Part shown: positions 19,720 through 26,421 of the stretch, piece by piece
How the letters are laid out: every line of letters starts with the position of its first letter
How positions within the stretch are numbered: position 1 is the stretch's first letter
DNA from: Chromera velia
Lineage: Eukaryota; Sar; Chromeraceae
NCBI GenBank assembly: GCA_018398765.1
Contig: JAHBMJ010002696.1
Span: 64,001 to 90,421, forward strand
DNA length: 26,421 bases
Reading direction: 5' to 3'
Program-made: the position numbers and the translations under genes
Notes under the pieces: model-generated
Database searches by the model: none
Seen by the model: only the letters and a program-made list of their open reading frames with translations
What the model was told of the DNA's origin: nothing

Positions 19720-20008
19720 TAGGGATGGCTATATCGTATCGGTATTGTTTGATTGGCCTCCAAAAACGGCCTTGCATGCATGCTATAGTTGATTGTCGAG
19801 ATTCGCAGCTAGTATTCGACATTTTGCAACATGTGCAACTCTGCCAGTGTATTGCAACACTTGTGCAACACCTAAACAAGAGTTGACAACACATGGTTTT
19901 CGATCGATATCGAATCAATACTTACATAAAAAAATTTAAATGATTGATATCACATATTCGATATAACATTTTTCAATTTGAACAATTTCGATACGATAGC
20001 CATTCTTA
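19720..20008. mobile_element. Possible hAT-like MITE (imperfect inverted ends)
   Basis: The left end TAGGGATGGCTATATCGTAT at 19720 is matched in inverted orientation by the right end, which reads TAAGAATGGCTATCGTATCG from 20008 backward. The roughly 27-base arms differ by a few substitutions and a 2-base indel. TAGGGATGGC resembles common hAT termini. No 8-bp target duplication was found, so the call rests on the arms alone. Confidence 0.45.
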
Positions 20009-20106
20009 ACTAAGTCAGATCATCTTTTATCATTTCTTCTGATTCTACTATTCTAGTGAGCTTACATTTTTCTTCTTACTGTTCTGATCAAGCTACTTCA
20101 AGTATG

Positions 20107-20520
20107 TATATACCAAGCGCAACTCAATTTGGCAAACCCATACAGCCAATTACATTTGGGATTGCAAATGTTAAAAATATTTTTATCGCGGAAACAGTTT
20201 TTTCAGACTTGCAACATGTTTCTGATAATATTCGTAAAGTCTGTATAAATTTTCAAGTTCGTACGCGTAACCAATTACGTTTGCAAAAAATATGAAAATT
20301 CAAAGTCGAGCGGCCCTGGAAAACGAATCCTGACTTTGAATTTTCATATTTTTCGGAAACGTAATCGGTGGCGCGTACGAACTTAAAAATTTGCACAGAC
20401 TTTACAAATATTATCAGAAACATATCGCAAGTCTTAAAAGACTGTTTACACGATAAAAATCTTTTTCACATTTGCAATCACAATCGTAATCATGTCAAAT
20501 TGAGTTGCGCTTGGTATATA
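20107..20520. mobile_element. Foldback element: about 190-200-bp arms around a 24-base loop
   Basis: The left arm 20107-20307 and right arm 20332-20520 are imperfect inverted copies along their whole length. Matching blocks include the termini (TATATACCAAGCGCAACTCA and its complement), ATTGCAAATG/CATTTGCAAT, TCTGATAATATT/AATATTATCAGA, GTTCGTACGCG/CGCGTACGAAC, and the loop-proximal AAAATTCAAAGTC/GACTTTGAATTTT. The loop is 20308-20331. The outer TATATA on each side could be part of the arms or a target duplication. A transcript across it would form a long hairpin. No protein frame. Confidence 0.85.
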
Positions 20521-20663
20521 TTTTTTGTCGTCACAATGCCACATTGATGTAATTATTATGTAGAATCTTATATTATCTTTCACCACACATAAAAAATACT
20601 ACAATTGACTACCACAATATTTTAGGCATGTCTTAACTTAATTTATTATTTAATATGGCATAA

Positions 20664-20897
20664 TACACGTGGACTCAGACCTTAGCCGATTTGTCTGGGA
20701 TTTTTAGCACTGATCCCGAAATTATTGGGGTCAGGAACCCTAAAATAACCTTAAACAGCCACCTTCAAAATTGTTTCTAATGAGATTTTAACCACATATC
20801 AACCCTTAAAAATACTTCAATAAGTCTTTAATGTGTTATTTACACAGATCCCGAAGTTAGTCTGGATAAATCGGCTAAGGTCTCAGTCCACGCGTAT
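20664..20897. mobile_element. MITE with about 33-bp inverted ends flanked by TA
   Basis: The left end after TA at 20664-20665 starts CACGTGGACTCAGACCTTAG. The right end, read backward from 20894, is CGCGTGGACTGAGACCTTAG, with the match continuing for about 30 bases through CCGATTT. A TA dinucleotide adjoins both ends (20664-20665 and 20895-20896), as expected for Tc1/mariner-type TA target sites. The interior of about 170 bp is AT-rich and non-coding. Confidence 0.7.
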
Positions 20898-21181
20898 CAA
20901 TGGTTATAATCGTTGTTCGAAAGATAAGTCTTACTTTTTTCACCTTGAATTAAAACCTAGGTTTCAATCAAGAGGACGGAACTCATCAATCAATTAATCA
21001 ATTGATTTTTACTCTAAATATTTTTCACTAAATTAAAATCTTAATTCAAATACTATTCCTTTAGGATGGGGGCTAGGAGGGGGGTGGGGGGCAGTTAAGC
21101 TTACCGTTAAGGAGGAGGGGGGGGTTTGTGTGCCATAAGCACACAAATGACTTTTCATATGCCCCAGTCGATCGATCATTT
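20898..21181. other. AT-rich spacer then G-rich 3' flank
   Basis: ATCA/TTAA runs at about 20985-21005, then a G-rich stretch (21064-21125) just downstream of the minus-strand gene's stop codon. A 78-codon minus-strand frame here is probably 3' UTR read-through. Confidence 0.45.
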
Positions 21182-21787
21182 TCAGGCTTTGGCGTAGGTG
21201 CGAAGAGACTGAGTAGACAAACAAACAGGTAGCCCTCCATGGCTGCAGAAGGCTTCCAGCTCCCAACACAATGAGCTTCTTCTACAACAGTCGGAGACGG
21301 CTTTGCAAACTTCTTGTTCCCCCAGTCTCTTGATGTAGTTGAGGCACCCGGAGTTGCCAGGTATCCCCTCACTCCGGAACAAGCAGTGGATGCGCCAAAA
21401 GGACAACCACAGAGTAAGCAGAGGAAGCAAAACACCCACAACGACTTTGGAGCTTTAACCAACTGACGAAACGCCTGTGAGCTGGGCTTTCTATCCCATA
21501 CAGATCCAGAACCATGGCAAACACGGCCGTACCCGTGATTCCGCACGCCTAGAGGTAGATGTCAGCCCTCCAGGTTTCCCCCTTTCTTCAATATCGACCA
21601 GACAAGCCGCACTCACGGCTGCAGCCAGTTTTTGAGAAGGCAGTGCTGTGTAGAAGAAGAAAATCGGAGGAGACGGCAAAAATCTAGGGGCATGACTCGA
21701 TAGGGGTTTTCTACCTGGTTCAGGACGGCAAGTCACACGCGTATGTACACGCCATGGAGCACTTCAGGACGGCTATGATGGCGTGAG
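21182..21787 (-). CDS. Small hydrophobic Cys-rich protein gene with one frame break
   Basis: Minus-strand exons proposed: 21787-21749 (acceptor GGAAG, donor GTACAT; weak), 21645-21617 (29 nt, acceptor ACACAG, donor GTGAGT) and 21548-21182 (acceptor CTCTAG, TGA at 21184-21182). Phases match at both junctions. The last exon reads well in one frame to about 21450 (hydrophobic TGTAVFAMVLDL, then SPAHRRFVSWLKL). Coding character then continues in the +1 frame: a second hydrophobic segment (VVVGVLLPLLTLWLSFW) and a Cys-rich tail with CNYIK-like and SDCCRRSSLCWELEAFC sequence. The break lies at a three-base A run (21448-21446 read on minus), so a one-base assembly error or a decaying gene are both possible. 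Likely two transmembrane segments. The 5' end is not fixed. Family unknown. Confidence 0.42.
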
Positions 21788-22304
21788 CTTCCCAGTATAC
21801 GAACACCGGTTGGGGAAAAACAAAGAGAATAAAGAAAAAGAGAGAGATGGGATAGAAGAAGGCGGGTAGCTTGGCTCCCCCCGGCCATCTTTTAATCCTA
21901 CAGACCAGCGTTTAAAGCCGACCTTTTCTCATATTTCAGGACAAGCCCCTTTTGAGCCGCGGGGGGTTATTTGTCGTGTTTTTGCGTGTGCTTTCTCCTT
22001 TGGGGGAGGGCTGCCGAGCTTGTCTCTTGCCGAACGTTGGAAGTGTCGAAGGCTAGGCCACTAGTCTAGGCAGACAACGATGGCGTATGATGATGATGAT
22101 GATGCCCCCCCAAAAGAAGAAGGCTGTTGTCAGCTTTATGAGGTGCATGCAGACATGTGCTTGGTCCAGATTCGTTACAGATCTACATGTTGATGTCAAT
22201 GCATAGCATGTGGATGACTATTAACATTGACTAACACAGGGCCTGTCTTTGACAGTGCAAGATCTGCACCACGCATGCAGGCAGGTCGATTCTGCCGTCC
22301 CTCG
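21788..22304. other. Intergenic region between two minus-strand genes
   Basis: Contains a GAT repeat (about 22088-22103) inside a short plus-strand frame from ATG 22080 (about 37 codons, starting with several Asp). It also has a minus-strand ATG at 21891 in good context with a leucine-rich read-through that could be the 5' exon of the gene at 21182-21787. Neither is strong enough to call. Confidence 0.4.
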
Positions 22305-23235
22305 TCATCCCCCAGATGCCCGGAACATTTCCTCTACATCGTGTGATGCTGTCGATTTCATCTGGAAGCCCTCAGGGATCTCGAATCGCCAATTCATTGG
22401 GTCCGTTTTGTTCGGTCTGCAGGCGTGCATCCACCCATGAATAAAAAGCAAACAAAGCGTAGAATTGCGACGACCGTGAAAATGGAAAGACCCGTGCAAC
22501 TCCATTTGAATGAGACCACTGCATGGCCATGTCTGTCCTACTGAAGGCAGGCAGGCACTTAGATATTGCAGAACAAAAGTGAAGAAAACCTCAATCTTCA
22601 AAAGAAATCGAGGGAAAGGAAATGTGCCGGACGCGCAAGCGTTCACCCAGTCACTCACTGATCTCGCGGTGATGTGCACCCCCCCCCAAACGCAAATTTG
22701 ATCACGACGAGGACAAGTGACCGAACGATCGGACAAACACTCAAGACAGAAAGCGACACTTGCGGACTATGTGTGTCTTCTTCTCCCTCCTTTTCTTCAT
22801 TGAAGTACACAGCAAACCAAAAAGAAAGAAAGAAAGAAAGAAGGAAGGAAAGAAGGAAAGAAAGAAAGAAAGAAAGAAAGAAAGAAGAGAAGACGAAATA
22901 ACAAAACGGCCAATCAGGCGACGAGGGCAGGGGGCCAGGAAGGTGAGAATTCAGCGCACCTTGCCTCCACATCTCCCGACAGGATTGCACGTGATCACAG
23001 AATTCATATTTTATTTCCTGCTGCTTCCACTCAAGAAAAGAAAGTGAAAAAAAACAAGTCGCTTCACTTCAAACAAACTAATAAAAATATGAAGAGAAGC
23101 GACAGACAGACTAAATGGCTTCTTTCCCTCCTTTCTTCATGAACACAACAGACAAGAAGAAAGAAAGAAAGCAACAGAGACAGACAGACAGACTATATGT
23201 TTCTTCTTCTTCTTCTTCTTCTGACAAACAAACAA

Positions 23236-23267
<32 letters not shown>

Positions 23268-23712
23268 AATGTTTTTTTCTTCTCCCTTCTTTTTTCGTGA
23301 ACACAACAGACAAAAAGAAAGAAAGACAGAATGTTTTTTCTCCCCCCTTCTTTTTTCGTGAACACAACAGACAAAAAGAAAGAGAGACAGACAGAATGTT
23401 TTTTTCTTCTCCCTTCTTTTTTCATGAACACAACAGACAAAAAGAAAGACAGACAGACGCACAAATTAGGCCATGACTATAAGGATGCCCTCATACGGAC
23501 GCAACACTGAGTGGGGCGGCGAGAGGGAAGTGAACTCACCTCTGGGCCGCCTTATCCATGAAATAGAACAGCTTCTTGTTGAAGGGACCGATGACCTGCA
23601 GAAGGAAAAAGTGAGACGGAAAAGAAGGCCACTCTTTGACCACACTTACACACAGACACACGCACGCAGACAGGCCCCCCCCGAAACACACACACACAGA
23701 CACACCCACCCA

Positions 23713-23764
<52 letters not shown>

Positions 23765-23851
23765 CGAGTCTCTCTGTCTGTCTCTCTGTCTCCATTCTAC
23801 CAGGAGAATTGGAGTGAAAGAACCGAATGGAATGGAATGAAATGCCGTAAT

Positions 23852-23895
<44 letters not shown>

Positions 23896-25632
23896 TGTCT
23901 CTCTGTCTGTCTGTTTGTTTGTCTTTCTGCCTGTCTGCGTCTTTTTGTGTTTGTGCGTCAGTTTTTCGTCTGAGCTGCATCTCTGTACTGTCATCGGTCA
24001 GTTGTCGGAATGGATGGCTCCCTTCTGACTATCTTTCTGCGAGCAGACACACGCATTCCCGGCGTGGGTGTTCTACACTCTATTCTCTTTCCGTCCTTCC
24101 TTCCTTCCTTCCTTCTTTCTTCCCTTCTTTCTCTTTCCATCTGACACCTTTCTCCCTTTTCACTGAACTCCACTGTTCGCACGACCAAGCACCCGGCCCT
24201 CCCCTCCCCTCTCCCAGCCACACGCACTCCCAGTCATTCGATCTTCCGATTCGCGCTCTCCATCAAAGTACAAGCACCGTAGGAGATCCCTCTCCCCCCA
24301 GGAAGCGCAAGAGAAGTAAGCCACCCTCTAATTCAAACGTTCACTCTGTCTCCGCTTCTCTTCGAACATGTTGTCTGTGTGGTACTGATGACTCACTCAC
24401 CTCCGCCCTTGTTCTCTCCTTCTCTTCGCAGATGTTCTTGATGTGCGTGTTGATAATGACCAGGATCTGCACCCACACAGATCACGCACGCACATCAAAG
24501 CACTTCCTTCCTTCCTTCATTCCTTCCTTCCTTGTCTCCTTGTCCCCTTCGATTGACGCACGCAATCTGTGTGTGTGTGTGTGTGTACTCTTGCGCGGGC
24601 ATGCATGCAAATATGCGAAACGCTGGCTACATTCTGGTGCTGCACTAGACTAACCTTTCCAAAGTGCTCCTTGAACATTCCCCAGAGAAAAAAACCCGAG
24701 ACCTCTAATGCCGCAAACAGCAACGCGGGCAAGATCCTCGTCTGTGCCTGTCTGGGTTTGTTCAGAACCCGAGCAAACCAGGCCCAGATTCTGTCATACG
24801 CTGCGTGCAAGGCAATTCAGTCAAAATGGGTAGGCAGGGGACAATTTTGAAGACAAACATCCATGCGTGTAGTGGGAAGGAGGGAGGGAGGGAGGGAGGG
24901 AGGGAGGGAGGGAGGGAGGAAGGAAGGAAGGAAAAAACCGTCGGAGAGACAGGGCAATCATTCGAAAAATATGAAACAGACGGCATTTGCGCCCTTCATC
25001 GAGGGATGTGGTTAGCATGTCTTCATGCCACAGACAAGGTCTCCATACCTTTTGCAATAAACAAAGAGACTTAAGAAAAACAAGTAAGTCAAATTGACAG
25101 CAGAGCCTGACTCAAAAAGTCAACTAGGAATCGGGGGCTCTTGTTTGCCGCAGAGAAAAACAGAAAGAAAAGGAAAGCAAGAGGCGAGTGAGAAAGAAAA
25201 CAGAACTTTGACAGAAAACGGATGGATACAGTGAGAAAACCGGTGCCACACGCAACGCTCAAGTCAGAAAAAGCAGAGAAAGATGCACGTCTCCCACGAA
25301 GGAAGTGACCTTGTAGCTGCACCAAATACGCGAAATAGACCCGAATGTAGGCCGATTGCTTCAACATGAACGACTCCTCAGACTCTCCCGGATTCCAGTT
25401 TCGCCTCTTGTTCCAGGCCTCGTCGCTCTCGCCCTGCAGGCAGCAGAGAAAGAAGAGAAGAGAAAAAGACAGAAAGAAGAGGAGAAGAATCCAATGCGGA
25501 AGGACAAACAAACAAACAAACAAGCAAACAAACAAACAACTACAAGATCAAATGAAGACACCTTCTCTCCTCCCCATCAGACTCAAACGGATAAATGCAC
25601 AGACTCCCTTCCCCTCCTCAACACACACACAC

Positions 25633-25679
<47 letters not shown>

Positions 25680-26161
25680 TACATATATACACGTATGAAC
25701 GAACGAAGGAAGAGCAAAGCTTCGAAGAAACTGCGAGCCCCTACTGACCAACGAACGCTTCGGTGGCTCGTCTGATGCTCGGTCGGATCTGCCGCTTTTT
25801 GTTTCTTCCCTCGTGTCTCTTTCGTGTTTACCTCTCGATCGTTTGCGTTATTTCTCTCTCAAAAGCCCAAACAACTGAGAGAGGGGGGCAGCGGAGCTGA
25901 ACAAGAAAGAATCCAAAAAAGAAGTAAATACATCAGTGGCACAGCGCCAGAACAGCGCCCTCCCCCATCTTCCCTTTGCAATCACACGGACGCACAGCGC
26001 CAGAACAGCGCCCTCCCCCATCTTCCCTTTGCAATCACACGGACGGACCGACAGACAGACAGACCTCTCGCTGTGCCGCATAGTCTGGCACACAGTAGGG
26101 GCAGAGTTTGAACCACTGGCCGAGGAGGAGCCACTCCGCTTCCATGTTTCTCTTGATCACT
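22305..26161 (-). CDS. C-terminal part of an unrecognised membrane protein gene (5' end outside window)
   Basis: Six minus-strand exons: 26161-26065, 25433-25310, 24800-24655, 24466-24401, 23595-23540 and 22416-22305, stop TGA at 22307-22305. Donors are GTCTGT, GTCACT, GTTAGT, GTGAGT and GTGAGT; all acceptors end GCAG. Phases match at all five junctions (0, 1, 0, 0, 2), which makes this model solid although no family is recognised. The visible 199 residues include CPYC near the N-terminal side, a Trp/Glu-rich segment, and a long hydrophobic helix (ILPALLFAALEVSGFFLWGM) followed by a charged helix with IILV-like start (ILVIINTHIKN). The C terminus is polar and ends RASGG. It is probably a membrane protein. 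The first visible exon needs two bases from an upstream exon, so the gene continues past 26421 or through an exon I could not see in 26162-26421. Confidence 0.72.
22820..22890 (+). repeat. GAAA/GGAA tetranucleotide repeat
   Basis: Purine tetranucleotide run within the 1.1-kb last intron of the minus-strand gene (22417-23539). Confidence 0.92.
23110..23460 (+). repeat. Minisatellite-like array with about 61-66-bp units and short-repeat spacers
   Basis: The phrase TGAACACAACAGACAA recurs at 23140, 23298, 23359 and 23425, each time preceded by a T/C run and followed by AGAAAG and GACA units. The last three copies are spaced 61 and 66 bases. Blocks of TTC, AAAC and GACA lie between the first and second. 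It is in the same last intron. Confidence 0.85.
23640..23935 (+). repeat. CA/GA and CT/GT compound microsatellites
   Basis: A CA-rich run (about 23641-23730), GA run (about 23731-23764), then CT run (about 23853-23878) and GT/CT/TTTG run (to about 23935). All are in the intron between exons 24401 and 23595. The plus-strand order CA-GA then CT-GT gives the region a loosely palindromic layout. Confidence 0.9.
24874..24935 (+). repeat. GGGA then GGAA tetranucleotide repeat
   Basis: About ten GGGA units followed by GGAA units in the intron between exons 25310 and 24800. Confidence 0.93.
25621..25690 (+). repeat. CA then TA compound microsatellite
   Basis: CA run passing into a TA run with short CATA ends, in the intron between exons 26065 and 25433. 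An ACAA repeat lies nearby at about 25504-25540. Confidence 0.93.
25940..26045 (+). repeat. Perfect tandem duplication, 2 x 53 bp
   Basis: 25940-25992 and 25993-26045 are identical by eye, each starting CACAGCGCCAGAACAGCGCC and ending CACACGGACG. It is intronic in the minus-strand gene, ending 19 bases before exon 26065-26161. Confidence 0.95.
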
Positions 26162-26421
26162 CTGCAGGCGTGCGTCAGCGACCAAAGCAGGTAAAGGAGG
26201 GAAGTGGGTGGATGGGAACAAAAGTGCATTCATGATCCCTCTGCATGTGGAGGAAGCACAGCTAGACGCAATTGATCAGGGGAGTGGAAATCGAACAAAA
26301 ATTCCTCATCTTCTGTGATAAGCCACGGCAGAAAAAGTCCCCCGTCTTCGTCCCGCCCCCCATGCACACATTACATATACGCACATTACACACACACACA
26401 CACACACACAGAGAGGGGGGG
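26162..26421. other. Intron or upstream sequence of the last gene
   Basis: A good minus-strand acceptor (GCCTGCAG) at 26162-26169 leads into the first visible exon. Beyond it no exon with matching phase was identified. The window ends in a CA repeat (about 26391-26410) and G run. Confidence 0.45.

Noticed and set aside
22674-23047. Plus-strand Lys/Glu-rich frames
   Set aside because: Generated by the GAAA repeat in an intron of the minus-strand gene.
23100-23460. CRISPR-like spaced repeats
   Set aside because: Repeat units are interrupted by microsatellites, spacers are not unique sequences of constant length, and the DNA is clearly eukaryotic.
990-25690. Idea that intronic purine/pyrimidine repeats are always oriented with the pyrimidine strand as sense
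   Set aside because: It holds for the TTTC-type repeats at 12306, 17652 and 22820, but CT runs at 18606 and 23853 and TTCC runs near 24093 and 24505 have the opposite orientation to their host genes.

Overview
This window is nuclear DNA from an intron-rich eukaryote. The evidence is spliced genes with GT-AG introns whose codon phases match across exons, an intron-split cytosolic ribosomal protein gene (eS27), a LINE-type retroelement, a hAT-type DNA transposon with an exact 8-bp target-site duplication, dense simple-sequence repeats and one assembly gap. It is most likely a unicellular alga or other protist. A chromerid-like alveolate would fit the short-repeat-rich introns, but that is a guess from texture, not a match.

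Layout, left to right. (1) 323-4234, plus strand: a seven-exon gene for a 529-residue protein I do not recognise, with an assembly gap in intron 4. (2) 4235-8131: AT-rich spacer, a long TTC-type repeat, then a decayed plus-strand LINE that keeps endonuclease motifs and a C-terminal zinc motif but has no reverse transcriptase domain. It ends in a stem-loop and a four-base tail repeat. (3) 8132-10263: AT-rich spacer, an ambiguous ORF island, a pyrimidine-rich then purine-rich tract, and two tiny possible exons. (4) 10311-13653: divergent pair of the eS27 gene (minus) and a secreted or ER-targeted protein gene (plus), sharing about 460 bp of upstream DNA. (5) 13654-15935: AT-rich DNA between convergent genes, holding the hAT element (14396-15795) and a second inverted-repeat structure nested inside it. 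(6) 15936-19333, minus: five-exon gene for a membrane-anchored protein with a cysteine cluster, PPxY motifs and a basic tail. (7) 19334-21181: AT-rich DNA with three inverted-repeat elements in a row, one of them a roughly 400-bp foldback. (8) 21182-21787, minus: small hydrophobic, cysteine-rich protein gene interrupted by a one-base frame break. (9) 22305-26161, minus: six C-terminal exons of a membrane protein gene whose 5' part lies beyond the window.

The pattern is mixed-composition genes separated by AT-rich islands that carry the transposons. Introns carry most of the microsatellites. Exon models were built by hand from splice consensus plus phase agreement. Except for eS27 they have no homology support. 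No operon-like or defence system was seen.
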